Assembly: GCA_030407005.1 (NCBI GenBank)
Contig: JAUDYN010000004.1
Location: 1,674,001 to 1,738,000, forward strand
DNA length: 64,000 bases
Origin: Desarmillaria ectypa
Lineage: Eukaryota; Basidiomycota; Agaricomycetes; Agaricales; Physalacriaceae
Direction of reading: 5' to 3'
Shown here: piece by piece, positions 44,401 to 55,859 of the stretch
How positions within the stretch are numbered: the stretch's first letter is position 1
Layout of the letters: each line of letters starts with the position of its first letter
Notes under the pieces: generated by a model
What the model was told of the DNA's origin: nothing
Seen by the model: only the letters and a program-made list of their open reading frames with translations
Databases searched by the model: none
Program-made: the position numbers and the translations under genes

Positions 44401-45068
44401 TACCCCATCGACATTCCTTGACTAGGAGCAGGTGGTGGTTGGAACTGTGGTGGAGGTGGCGGCTGATGTCGGTGTTGCTGTTGAATTTGGCTGGGACCGT
44501 CGAAACGCTGGCGCTTGGCCGGGGGGAGATGTTGCGGAGATGGATGGTGAACATTACGATTCTGTTGCTGGGGAATCTGCAAGGGAAACATCTGCTGTCC
44601 AGGCTGCTGCTGGGGCTGCTGCATAGGATATGCCTGAGCCATAGGAGTAACTTGAGGAAGGTAAGGAGTGTAACCAACTGCCGGTTGATATGGATTATAA
44701 CCGGGAGGCGGAGGAGGCGGCTGAGCTATTGGAGGCGGCGGTGGATGATGAAACTGTTGCTGTTGTTGCTGTTGTTGCTGTTGCTGCTGCTGCTGCTGCT
44801 GCTGTCTTTGCCAATGGTTTTGTTGAGGTCCGTAACCATAATTTGCGTAGAGTGCGCTCTGCTCTGCAGGTGGACGCGGTGGTTGCGCGGCTGGCCATTG
44901 CGGGTTATACTGAGCTGTAGCTGCCTGGCTATGTTGTGCTTGAGCCGAAGCAGCGACCCAATAGGCAGAATAGTCAGCTTGTGCTGGCTGGGGTGGTGGT
45001 GGTCCTGGGGGTAACGGAGGCTGCTGGGGTGTGTACGATGGCTGCGGAATAAAAGGATTTTTGTTCAT
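41422..45068 (-). CDS. Large polyQ/RGG-rich protein of unknown function
   Basis: One gene of about 1,130 residues: exon 1 (45068 to about 43250) joins by an intron of about 110 nt to the frame starting IFDVDMAGVDKTHTEAG, then on to 41422. The N-terminus is Pro/Gln/Tyr-rich and contains a run of about 19 Gln. A Gly/Arg domain with GRG, RGG and GGR repeats follows (44.0-44.4 kb), then long acidic, Ser-rich disorder. The last 280 or so residues look folded: RRLIIDAEVVESMKIYRAEG, RIEVRISVGMDGEKDLKGII, EPKWVKTGDIQDWLRSMFGR, MFWVAGDAAEGWEKKIAIVD and MTEMDNLLEILLRLVRGERA. I do not recognise this domain. RGG and polyQ suggest RNA binding or condensate behaviour, by inference only. Confidence 0.75.
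44757..44814 (-). repeat. Polyglutamine-encoding CAG/CAA tract
   Basis: An imperfect CAG/CAA run encodes about 19 consecutive Gln in the N-terminal part of the polyQ/RGG protein. Mixed codons suggest a tract somewhat stabilised against slippage, with the purest CAG part at one end. Confidence 0.85.
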
Positions 45069-45422
45069 GAATATTAGAACGCGTCAAAGCGTTGACTACT
45101 GTATATCTAGGGCAAAAAAAAAGTAATGAGCTTAATGTTTCAGAGAAAAGAGAACAAGCTTCGGTACCAGACGGCTGCTGGAGCCCTTTTAGGATCAGAT
45201 ATGGGGCCTAGTACACCAGAACTGCGAGAAACAGGCCCAGAGAGACTAAAAATACAGGGTATAGGTATCGTGAATGGTCGCAATCTTCACGTATCGCGGT
45301 CTGGTCGCGGTCACTGGCGTAGCAAGACAAGTGCGTTCAATCTCCGCCCGAAAATTTTCCTGCGTCATAGTCTGATCCGCTCGTCAGGGGTGCATCATCG
45401 TTCAAAGCGCTCAGTGACAGGC
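45069..45422. promoter_or_regulatory. Divergent intergenic region, polyQ/RGG gene and DUS3
   Basis: This 354 bp lies between divergent start codons and should carry both promoters. It includes an A-run near 45113-45122. A plus-strand frame through part of it has no similarity to DUS3. Confidence 0.4.
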
Positions 45423-48072
45423 ATGGCTGAATTCCCACCTGGAACAGCCCCAATAAAGGCAGAGTGAGCCGATTTCTTTCTTGTCAAAGAAACTTTTGCA
45501 TTGATGTAACTCAGATATCTACTCTCAACCTCAGTACCAGGTTCCGCACCGGATGATGATGCTGCTGAGGGAAGTAGAAATCGTATTGGTGGTTCGTCGC
45601 GTCCGGAAGAGCCGCATACCGCTGGGCCATCCCGAAACAAAATGTACAAGGAAGAGAAAAAGGCCCAGAGAGGACAGAATAAGGGCAGACGGTTCGGCAA
45701 GGTCAGAGACGAGTTTGATCTCTGCTGGAAGATTGCCAATGGGACTGTATGTGAACACGGTACAGAGTGCGTTTCCTGTCCTTCTTTCATATCTTATTCC
45801 ACCTCACCCGTTTTTAGATGTCGATTCAATCATGACATATCCTCGTATTTGGCCGCAAAACCTCGCGATATCTATATGCCGCAGGCTACAGAATTATCAG
45901 AAAAGTCACCTTTCATTCCTGAGACCCTACCCGATACTTCGTCTGATGCGTCTATATGTCCCGTATTCGCCGAGCTTGGAGAATGTAGATATGGTTTCAA
46001 GTGTCGTTTTCTGGGCTCCCATGTCCGGACCAACCAAGATGGGACTCCATCACTCGTCACCGATGAGGTCAAAATGGCGAATGTCGCTGTGAGTGCCAAG
46101 GAGGTCAACTTTGTTGGCTCAGAAGCTCAAAAGATGTTACGTTCGAAAAAAGTCTGTTCGTTTCACTTCCACATACGTTAACACTAATATTTGGTCAACA
46201 GTATCGGTTCCCTATTGCCGACGTCTACATGAAAGAGCAAAAGTTTGCAGAAGACGCCCCCAAAAAGTCTGAAACAGCATCCATGACCATTCCGGAGCCA
46301 GAACAAATGGAAATAGAAATAGAACCATCGTCTGCTTCAGCTAGCAACAACGCATCCATCAAGGAGGAAAATGAAATCTCCGTGGAGAACGCCGGGACTG
46401 TATCTAGGAAGGTTACGCATCGCACCGGTGATTTGTCCTCTCAAGTAGATACTCCCGATGTTCCTGTACGCTTCAGCGAAAAGAAGCGGCTCAATTGGTC
46501 AGGGAAGACTTGTATGTGCTTCCTCCTCTAGTCCTGCGTCGTGAAACCGACAGCCAGCCATCAGACCTCGCGCCTCTTACTACTGTGGGTAATCTGGTAT
46601 GCTGATCTCCTCAATTGATTGGCGTTGATCTCAGCTGATTTTATCCTTAGCCGTTCCGCCGATTGTGCGTAGCATATGGCGCTGATATCACTTGTGGCGA
46701 AAGTACGACTTCATCACCCACTTTACAATCAAATTTCTAAGCGCCTTTTGTGATTATTTGAAGTGGGTTTGGCCACGTCTTTCTTGACAGGTTCCAAGGA
46801 GGAATGGTCGCTGGTAAGACGGCACCCTTCTGAGTCTACATTCGGTGTACAAATTGCCGGGAATAAGCCAAACACGTTGGTCCCAACAGCCGAAGTCATC
46901 GCTAAAGAAGTCGGAAGTAATGTCGATTTCGTTGACCTCAACTGCGGATGTCCTATAGATTTGGTGTTTAAATCAGGAAGCGGTTCTGCTTGTACGTTCC
47001 GGCTCGCGTGCATTTGCGTTCTCTAACAATCTCAGATTGTAGTGCTCGATGCTGCGGGAAAGCTAGGTCGGATAGTCGTTGGTATGAACAAGGCCCTCGG
47101 AGAAATTCCTGTTACTGTCAAACTAAGGACGGGGGTAAAGGAGGGCCGAAATACTGTGCATAAGCTAATGCCTCGTTTGAGCACGGAGTTTGGAGCGAGC
47201 TGTCTCACGGTAAGAGTTCGAATACGCGTCTTTAGTCGTAATTTAATTCAGGGTCGGGTCTTAGCTGCATGGTCGTACCCGACAGCAAAGGTACACAAAG
47301 TTAGCCGATTGGGATTACATTAAACAATGTGTGGATGCCGTTCGTGCAAAGGAAGCAGAGGAAGATCGTGAGTTACATGCTACACCTGGTCTGCTGATGC
47401 TAATCGTGATTGTCAAGTCGCTCCTGTACCGATCTTCGGAGGAGGAGACTGCTTTTCGTCACAAGACTACTGGTCGTGCGTGGAACAGAGTGGTGTCGAC
47501 GGTGTCATGGTCGCACGAGGCGCGCTTATAAAACCTTGGATATTTACAGAAATCAAAGAGCATAGAGAATGGGACATAAGCTCCCGCGAGCGGTTAGACT
47601 TAATAAGAAAGGTATGGATGCCAATATGAGTTCATCGTACCCTTTTGACGAGGCATGTAGTATGCCGAATATGGGTTGAGGTACATACATCCATCATGCT
47701 TCTCACTTGGTCCATGCTTCTGACGTAGGCTTAGTCATTTTGGGACGGATACTGCAGGCGTAAACGCAACGCGCCGGTACCTTTGCGAGTCACTCTCGTT
47801 CCAGTATCGCTACACCCCTATTGGATTACTGGAACGATTACCTGGACGTATCAATGATCGTGCACCAGCATTCCGAGGCAGAGATGACCTAGGTAAGCAC
47901 ATGAACGAATGGCTCTGTAACGCCCTGCTAACGCCAAAGGTCAGAAACGTTACTTGCTAGCGATGATAGCAGAGACTGGGTCAAAATATCAGAGATGTTC
48001 CTCGGTCCTACGCCAGAGGCTTGGTCTTTCACGCCAAAGCATAAAAGCAATTCCTATGAAAGTCAGGGTTGA
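45423..48072 (+). CDS. DUS3: tRNA-dihydrouridine(47) synthase [NAD(P)+] (DUS3)
   Basis: Dus3 reduces uridine 47 in the tRNA variable loop using FMN and NAD(P)H. The start is [14 protein letters not shown] at 45423. Two CCCH zinc fingers follow ([20 protein letters not shown] assembled across an intron, and [20 protein letters not shown]). After an acidic linker, the flavin-binding TIM barrel has [98 protein letters not shown] and [20 protein letters not shown]. The C-terminal helical domain ends [15 protein letters not shown], with TGA at 48070-48072. About thirteen exons. The catalytic Cys region CGCP is present. Confidence 0.93.
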
Positions 48073-51000
48073 ACGTTGAGCATAGTATGTATGCGTCACT
48101 TGTCTTCTAATGCTGAAACCTGATTTGGCTGCCAGGTCTAACAAGGTTCATTAGTAGGCCGAATGGAGAATCAGATCATAGTAATGCTTATGAGATTGTC
48201 CCCGTAATGAAGAACAAAAAAAACTTTCATTCAAAGTTCCAGTGTCTAGTCACTGATCTTGTTATAGGTTCTTCGATGACCTGCCTTTGCTAAGGGTAAG
48301 TGGTCGGAGTTGAGGTTCTTTCACCGGTTACACTCTTAGCCATTAATTTCGGGACTCATGGGGTACGGGCTACAATCCCGAACCTCCCTTTTCCTAAAGA
48401 ACTCAGGGCATCGAACGCATCTTAACTTATCGATTTTTGAGTGGCGGACCCTCGCTGCAACCCGCTGGGCCTGTGGCGTGATACAGATAGGACACGGCCG
48501 CAACTTTCAGTTTTTTTGCAGGAGGCGTTTGTTGACCATCAACCTTTGAAACTGACTTATTTTTCCTCAGTGTAGCTTGAATGTACATTCAAGATCGGAG
48601 GCGTCATTCTGGCGTTCACTCATGGAGGTCGTATTTTGATTCTCGAGCTCCGTTTTAGTCCCAAACCCGACAAGGATTCGAAATTGTCCTCGATGATTTG
48701 CCACCAGTAATTCCAGCTCGTTAATGTGATATGGCGCTGAGGCTAGGATTTATTGCGGCTCCTAACAACCCTTCTCTGCTGAATTCTAACAGGTTGCCGC
48801 CGCCGTGCACCTGATACCAATGGCCAAATTGTATCACTGACAACAACCCCGTCCTTGATATTCTGTCAAAAGCGCACGAAGAATTTGAATGAAACAAAAC
48901 GAGGCAGACTAGACCATTCAAAGTTTTCTGCATAACCGACCGAAAATGCTGCCTAAACTCGATTTTACGTAAAGATGATATTGGACTTCACCCACTACGC
49001 TGCTGAGAATTCGACGCATTGTCTTTCTAAGCCCGACGTTCTGAAAGCCATTTCTGTACGTGACATCCGTAGAGGTCGCTGTAGACTCAGGTAAAGTGCC
49101 ATAATAATTGAACCCGCGCCTGTTCATGTAAGGTACTCTAAGGTACGACTTCTTACACCGTTATCAGAGATTATCAGGAGTACCGTTACATTCCAAAAGA
49201 AGACGCTCATGATTTCTATCGACTCAGCTCGTTCAAATAGAGTGGACTGTCGTATTATATCAGAGGGCGAGTCTTACGCAATCCCCAAGAGATTGCAATC
49301 ATCAGAGATATCTCAGAGGTCGGAGACGTGTCCGAAATGAAAGAAGGTCCATGTCCTACGGACTTTGAAGTCGACCAATCTCGGATGCAATGGACTGTGT
49401 CGGTATCGGGTATGCCGCCCCATGTGGAGGCTGTAGATATTCCAATATTTTCGTGAACTCGGGTTTGAATACCTCTGGTATGTCCCTTCTTGTACCACTA
49501 CAGTACTGCAAGCTGATATCATTAAAAGACCACTTATGGCACGGTTAATTTGCCGCATTCTCAATTAGACACGGTGTGCTATGTTCTCACCCTGAACTTG
49601 CCATGACCTGTGCGCTAATACATCACACAAGTAACCCATGGGCCAACGAACTCAATTTGATTGTGGAGCGATTGGAGATATCGTTCTCCTCACTTCCCCG
49701 TGCCTTCCAGGTTTCCACGGAATGAGGCCGATGATAGTCCACAGATCGTCGCAGACGCTGTCCTGGACTCTCGGTACGGATCTTTAAGTGGCTGCAATGA
49801 TCACCCAGAATCCGGCTCAGAATCTGGGGAGTGTGTCGTCTCGACTAGTAACTAATGTCGACTCCGAACGATCACCTGCTCTTCGTGTTCAGCTAATGGA
49901 CCCAGTCCTAGGTCTGGCCTTTCTCGAGCAATCTGGGATGTATGATAGCTCGGAAGCAAATTCCGGCTCGGGAGAGGTCGATTGTACCATACGGAACTGT
50001 CATATCATCAGACAGAAATCTCATCTTTCCTCCTTGTTTTCTACATGGCAGATTTCCCAGCTTCTATAAAGATTGCGACCCACAGGAATATAAATTGAGT
50101 CCCTCAAGCTCCGTCCAACCGCGCTTGAAGTGGTTGATACCCAATGACATATTCCCAATAAACACGATATGTAGAGATCTACAGCTTTCGACTGTCGGAA
50201 AAGGTCCGATAACAGCATCCCGACTCTATTTGCCACTCGTAATTGACAGACATAGAATATCATCAGCTTTGCTACGCCAGGACGCATGCCTTCGTGACGT
50301 ATGATCGCGGGCTTTATCAAATGTCCCTCGTTTCTCTTGAGAAAATCTACTTTCCAATGCTGTGAGTATACCCTTTACGCACTGATGAGATCAATGCTTG
50401 CGTGGAATCGATGGGGGAATCGATGGGACTCAGAGGGTCCTGCTACCTCTGGTAGCACCATTCCTGTCGTCGACTAGCCGCTGCGAACAGAACACAGGCT
50501 ATAGTCACTGCCCTACTAGAGGAAATTAACTATCCTCTTTCACCCCATGCTGCGTCGATTTATCGTAGTCACAGATGTCGAAGTATCTGAGTCGCGACCG
50601 AGAACCAGCCATTCAATACAAGGCAGGCTCATGTCGATCGTCAATCACACTGCAATCAACAAATCCCCGTCATCAAGGTACTCATTTCTAATTTGCACTT
50701 CATTCCGGTTCATCCGATAGGGCTGGCCATTTCTAACAATAATTGGTCTACGAAATTAGTCAGAAGCGTTTTGATTGAAAACTTGACACTGGACTTCGTA
50801 AAAACTGCAAGCTAACCAGTTTTCATAGAAGCACTAGGGACTTTGCCTTTCTTGCCAAAGGATACCCCAATAGCATGACTATGCTACGGTATTTTCGCAA
50901 TCCCGAAGCATATTCTTACCATCGCACTACGCCTTTTTGACCAATAAACTAACCCTTAGAAACCTGTGATCCAAAATCGGGTTTAGCCCATCAACCAGCT

Positions 51001-51211
51001 AGCTGTGCACACCGTTCAATGGAACCCGAAAGCATTGTTGCTTTCGGACTGATACACTCTCACCTTCATGGATGGTAATTCAGACTGTCTCACACCAAAT
51101 GATTCGTGAATGCACAATACCTGTCCTATAAAGGTCATGAAGTACCATACTGAAGACGGTTGCAGCTTATCGCTGAGTTATGATAATCTGATGGCTGTAA
51201 TGAAAAGTATT
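48073..51211. other. 3.1 kb region without recognisable genes
   Basis: I found no family-like coding segment on either strand, no chain of frames with splice sites, no terminal repeats and no transposase or reverse-transcriptase motif. Isolated frames of 60-120 codons (for example 49942-50304 plus) look random. In a window where most gaps are under 400 bp this is by far the largest gap. It may be decayed mobile or gene sequence, or hold non-coding transcripts. Confidence 0.5.
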
Positions 51212-53291
51212 CTAATTAGACCATCCACCAAGCTCAACAGCGAAAGCGACAGCAAGCTTGGAAAATTCTAGCATATGAGTGAAGCTGAATTCATCCGAGA
51301 TGTCAATCCGACTGATTGAACCCATGAGAACGATGATCGTAGACAAACAAGAGAAGAGCGTACTCGTTCGTGGAATGAATGTTCTTGTTCGAATTCTCAA
51401 AGGTGCTCTCTATAAATAACCCGTAAGTCGACATCCTTGAGGAATCATTGTGCTTACCAATTGTGAAAGCACTTGGGTATCCTGCCTTGCCCCAAGACGC
51501 ACTACGGAACAGTCATAATGAAAAGTACAAGGAAAATCACAGAAGGCACGCACTGATCACTGCAAGCATATCCACACGCAGTCTTAAAGACGGTTAGATA
51601 GTGATTCAATCCTTTAGAAGTTCACCCTTACCTCCACGTAAGGGATGTCTAGGTATGTTTCCACAAGATCTTTGTTGAACTGTGTGAGGCTATGCAGATT
51701 TTGGATCAGTGACATGATTGAATGGTAGTGGAATAATGTACTCCGCGTCGACGTAGTCGGTGATGATTCCGACTTCTTCCCGAGTACCACGCTGCACACA
51801 TGTTAATAAGAACAACGCTGTGCATCCGTAGGGCTCACCTTGACCCATGCAGTCATGTCGAACTGGTTGAAGTTGAACATTTGGACTCCGCGAGGGACGC
51901 AATGTCGTACCTGGCTCATAGCAATAACGTTCACAGATCGCGAAGCATAGTCACGCGCAACGGCCTGGGAACCTAAGAGACCCCCTTCCTGTATATGTAA
52001 ACATGGTGAATAGATAGCACGGAATCGCCCATATTACGCCTACCTCAGCGGAGTACCAGTGAAATTCAACAGTCTTCTTTGGGTGGAAATTGGCGGCGAG
52101 TAGTGCTCGATATGATTCAAGAATCGTGACGCTACCGGAGCCGTCATCTAGAATCGAAGTCAGGGCAGACGCTCGATTATAGACCAAGGTTCGTCAATAC
52201 CGTCGGCACCTAGAATCAAAGTCAAAAACATGGTAGATACGAAGTAGCAAAGGCCCTACCAGGAGCGGGTAGGAACGGCCACATGTTAGTGCTATCACAG
52301 GTTCCAATGAACCAATGACGCTAACAGGAACGTCAGAGAACGTACCTATCCTGATGCGCGGATATAACGATGACATCCTCGCTTGCGTCCGTTCCATTAA
52401 TACGTACAATCTTGGAGACAATGAGTGAGAGTTTGGATCTTAGGAAAGGCACTCAACGATACTGTTCTGGCCCCAAGAATGAGGGAACTCAGTAAAACTG
52501 ATGCGAGTTCGTAGAGACGCTGGACTCCATAGGTCGGTTATCTGTATGGCATGCTTTACGCGGCAAAGAGAAGTCGCAATAAACAGAACACACCTCGGAT
52601 ATCTTTGAGAGAAGCCATTGTTGGCTTTGCTTCCCGGTCTATTAATTGCTTGATTGAACACACGTCGAACTGTGAGGCACTAGTCTCACGTCACTGCGGT
52701 AATCTGAAAAGGAGTGAATGAAAGACCGGAGGGATTAGAAGGTTAGCAAACGTACACCTTGTCCGAAAGCTACTGAATTTCTCTAAGTTCTCCTTTGGAC
52801 CTTTAGTAGATAGCGTTCTCAAAATAGGCTTCACTTTCTCAGTGGCGTTCGGTGACGGATACGAGGCTGTAACACATGTTTGCTGACTGGAGCCGTGACT
52901 AAGAACAGATAGGTTCACATACACTTGCGGTGGATCCGTGCGAAGGCAAAGGATTCCAAGTCCTGGGAGTCGGTGCTATATATAAATCGGTAAATACTTG
53001 GTCTAGATGGTGATGAATGGCTCACATGTCGAAGAATTTGGCGCCTTGCGCTTTCAGCTTGATCTGAAGCAAACTGAGTCGTGTAGAGAGACGGGAGAAG
53101 GAATTTAGCACCTTGTCCAGTTCAGTCATCCAAGCCGGGACTTGCCCCTCCGTTTGGACGAGTCTCTGGGCGCTTAGATCTAAATGAAAGCCCGGCTCAG
53201 TTGCCGAGTGCTGGAATGCATGCTGGTCAAGCACCACGGGTGACGTTGCAGCGAGGCAGGCGAGAGGCAAAAGGAGGGAGAGAGACTTCAT
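51212..53291 (-). CDS. Secreted M28-family zinc aminopeptidase (leucine aminopeptidase type)
   Basis: It begins with a signal peptide ([18 protein letters not shown]) and a propeptide-like stretch. The M28 fold contains all metal ligands: ISAHQDS (His), [15 protein letters not shown] (bridging Asp), [20 protein letters not shown] (Glu pair), [11 protein letters not shown] (Asp) and [20 protein letters not shown] (His). The protein ends [11 protein letters not shown]. About sixteen exons are needed, including a 14-nt exon (52690-52703) giving Y-R-S-D and a 9-nt exon (52201-52209) completing GADDD. With these, every junction I checked stays in frame, so the gene looks intact. It presumably releases N-terminal residues from extracellular peptides. 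It is divergent from MRPL19, with 135 bp between starts. Confidence 0.88.
52201..52209 (-). other. 9-nt microexon of the M28 aminopeptidase gene
   Basis: GTGCCGACG on the minus strand is flanked by a GATTCTAG acceptor and a GTATTG donor. It restores the invariant GADDDGSG motif, which contains the bridging zinc ligand. A near-identical acceptor (GACTTCGATTCTAG) precedes the next exon. Confidence 0.7.
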
Positions 53292-53426
53292 GGTGGTAAG
53301 AAAGGAAGGGTAGGTGACCAGGAAGGAGAATGAGTACGCCGTCGCGAGGCACTTGGACTGAGTGACGTCGCCTGGCGGGTTACGTCACGTTTGCCTTCCT
53401 TTTCCCCAACTTGATTCTTTTCAGTC
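53292..53426. promoter_or_regulatory. Bidirectional promoter with two CRE-like sites
   Basis: This is the 135 bp between the divergent starts of the M28 gene and MRPL19. TGACGTCG lies at 53363-53370 and TTACGTCA (reverse complement TGACGTAA) at 53380-53387. Both resemble binding sites of ATF/CREB-type bZIP factors. Function is inferred from the motif only. Confidence 0.5.
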
Positions 53427-53917
53427 ATGGCGGCGACTGCGAAGGACCAGCTTGTGGTATTTTCCGTGTTAATATTCTATATGTAAACGTTTTGATTTTT
53501 TTTTCTTAGCGAATTCTTATCGCAGCCGGGAAAGCAGCACCTACACCGCCAGTTGGTCCAGCGCTTGGTGCCCGTGGTGTCAAATCCATGGACTTTTGTA
53601 AGGAGTTCAACGCAAAAACAGCCCACATTGCACCGGGGACTCCAACTCCAACTATAATACGCGTCCGACCTGATCGAACCTTTTCGTTCACCACAAAAAC
53701 GCCCCCCACCACCTACCTTCTCAAACAGGCTGCTGGAATTGAGCAGGGCACTGGGAAACCTGGCCACGAATTCAATGGGACTGTCAGTCTGAAGCATATC
53801 TACGAGATTGCCAGGATAAAGTCCACCGATGAACACATGAAGCATCTGCCTCTGGAGTCTGTTGCCAGGATGGTCGTCGGCAGCGCCAAATCGCTGGGCG
53901 TTCGGGTTGTTCCTTGA
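53427..53917 (+). CDS. MRPL19: Mitochondrial large ribosomal subunit protein uL11m
   Basis: This is an L11-family protein of the GTPase-associated region of the mitochondrial ribosome. Exon 1 encodes MAATAKDQLV; exon 2 starts RILIAAGKAAPTPPVGPALG, the L11 N-terminal proline-rich hallmark, and continues ARGVKSMDFCKEFNAKTAHI, TIIRVRPDRTFSFTTKTPPT, and the C-terminal rRNA-binding half YEIARIKSTDEHMKHLPLES with MVVGSAKSLGVRVVP. The stop TGA is 53915-53917. The length is about 145 residues, as in bacterial L11. There is no long presequence, which is usual for this protein in fungi. It has one intron and a divergent aminopeptidase neighbour. Confidence 0.94.
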
Positions 53918-55035
53918 GCGCGTCCCTGTAAGTAAAACTTGTATTAAATTTGTCTTCATTTGTGAAAGAGTCCTCGATCTTATTTAGCTCCCAGATTGCT
54001 GCCATGTTCCGTCAGTCGATGTCGGCGTCGGTGCTTAATAGCAGTAGATCATTAATAACACTATCTATAATCTGAGCCGTTCAAAATCAGCTCTGAAACC
54101 TGAGTTTTCGTCTTAGGTTTCTATTTGTGAGAGTCGAATTTTGGATTGAAAATAGCCTTTGCTGATTGATCGCCAGCCTTTGGGCGAGAGCCTGTTGCTG
54201 TTCTTTGTATACAAATCCAGCATGAGGTGCTTGTTTTTCCATTTCTGACATTTAGATTTCCGGCCTCAAATACTTTGTATGTCCCTCCAACACCGGCAGT
54301 TCATGTTTTTCATTAAGAAGTCGGACTCGAGCAAGACTACCCATAAATCTACCTTATCGTCTTCAGCTTTCAGCCGGATTCAGTAACGCCGTCACAATGT
54401 GGACCTCACCGTCAACATGCTGTCCTAAGCCCCGGATACAGGTTACACGTTCATGTCGTCCTTCGAAGCCCAATCCACTATCTCGTACCAGAATTTCCTT
54501 ATACAGTCGGCCCCATGGACAGGGAGATGGTCAGTACTGAACAATCCTTCTTTCACGAGCGAACTGATACGCCGTGTTTTTCCTCATGTGCCACATTGGC
54601 TGTCCGTACCACGTATACATTTTGTGTCAAAAGGGGAGGAACTTTCGGCCCACGCCGACTATTGACAAACTGCGACGAGGCGTGTTGCAAGAAATTTCAG
54701 TGCTTACTCTTGATTCGTATGGTTTTTTTTTTCGAATCGATCATCCTGACTTTACTTACAATCGGAGTCTTACTCCACCGTCCAAGGCTGGCCGTGATTG
54801 ACCCCTAGACTTCTCTAACACGTTCACGGCGTCACCTATATCTTTTCGCGGTCGACACGTTCCCGATCGTTCCTTTGGGTTTTCGGTGAAAAGGCCAACA
54901 TGAACAGTTTTACCAATTTGACCTCCCCACCAAGTATATATAAAGTTTGGAGATACTCCGGTCAAGGTTCTCCAAGCACTTTCGCTGCTCCGACTCCTCC
55001 CTCCCCTCCTCCCTGTCAATCTTATCTCTTAAACA
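53918..55035. other. 1.1 kb intergenic region upstream of the DUF6593 gene
   Basis: No coding pattern is convincing. It is AT-rich with T-runs in its middle part. The last 100 bp carry a TATA box, listed separately. The frames at 54.45-54.8 kb have no similarity that I recognise. Confidence 0.4.
54935..54943 (+). promoter_or_regulatory. TATA box of the DUF6593 gene
   Basis: TATATATAA lies 93 bp upstream of the ATG at 55036, in a suitable place for a core promoter. Few other genes in this window have such a clear TATA box, which fits a regulated rather than housekeeping gene. Confidence 0.6.
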
Positions 55036-55859
55036 ATGGCCACCCCTTCTGACGACATTTTGTCTTGGACCAACCAGGACCCTCGCGAAAGTCAGTTGTT
55101 TAACTCTTGGGGCGTCCTATATCGATTTCAGGTACGGCCAGGGTTCGCAGACAAGGAACCATGGACTGATTATTATATTCTTAGACTACCGTAAGCCCCA
55201 ACGGACAGAGCGTGACCACGCTATGGCGGTCCATCCGAACGAACAAGGAAGACCGTGTCGCGAAACTCGAGTGGGCAGCCAACGGCGGTCTTGGTCGAAT
55301 AGTCATCGGCAAGGTAAGTTCTCTTTCCGCGCTACCTCCTCGTCGCAAAAATTCGCTCTGACGTTACGTTGTGTAGAACACTCTGCCGATGTCCGACCTT
55401 GTTCTGGCGGACCCACGCATATACGTGAGCCGTTCACCCTTTTTTAGCCGTGATATCCGACTGATGAAAGCGATGTTTTCTAGGGTTCTCGTGTTTTCAA
55501 TGGCCCAGACGGTCAGCAATACCGGTGGCGTCCTAGTACTACCAGCTCGGACATCGTGGTAAGTTTTTGATTTATACGATGCAATACTCTATGACTCACA
55601 TCAACAACGTAGCTCCAAGATGCGAATGGCGCCGTCATTGCCTTCTTCCGCTCTATACATCCAACACGTTATCAGATCGGCGATGTATATGGTGAGCTCC
55701 ATTTCATACGGACTGCAGGTTCAGGAACAGTGGTAAGCCGGATGTGGTCTTGAACGCTATACATTAACTGAATCATGGAAGATGCACCCACCGATTATGG
55801 ACATGGTCACTGTTACTGCTATGCTCTATCGTTTTTGTGCGTTGTTCAACCTGAAGTAA
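55036..55859 (+). CDS. DUF6593 domain protein (basidiomycete-specific)
   Basis: Six exons give about 190 residues. The N-terminus reads MATPSDDILSWTNQDPRESQ. The DUF6593 pattern follows: TTVSPNGQSVTTLWRSIR, DRVAKLEWAANGGLGRIVIG, SRVFNGPDGQQYRWRP, AVIAFFRSIHPTRYQIGDVY, GELHFI and PIMDMVTVTAMLYRFCALFN near the end. The paired 'strength of a phrase' motifs (AKLEW, RVFxGPDGxxYxWR, DMVTVTAMLY) are characteristic of this family, which is expanded in mushrooms and has no assigned function. There is no signal peptide or membrane segment. The stop is TAA 55857-55859. A good TATA box lies upstream. Confidence 0.82.

Noticed and set aside
44418..45014. Long plus-strand frames with polyLeu and polyAla over the polyQ region
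   Set aside because: They are other readings of the CAG/CAA repeat of the minus-strand polyQ gene.
52690..52810. Apparent frameshift in the M28 aminopeptidase between FRTR and YYRSD
   Set aside because: Using the GTACGT donor two bases further on, the codon AGG-TAT-TAC is restored, so no lesion is needed.
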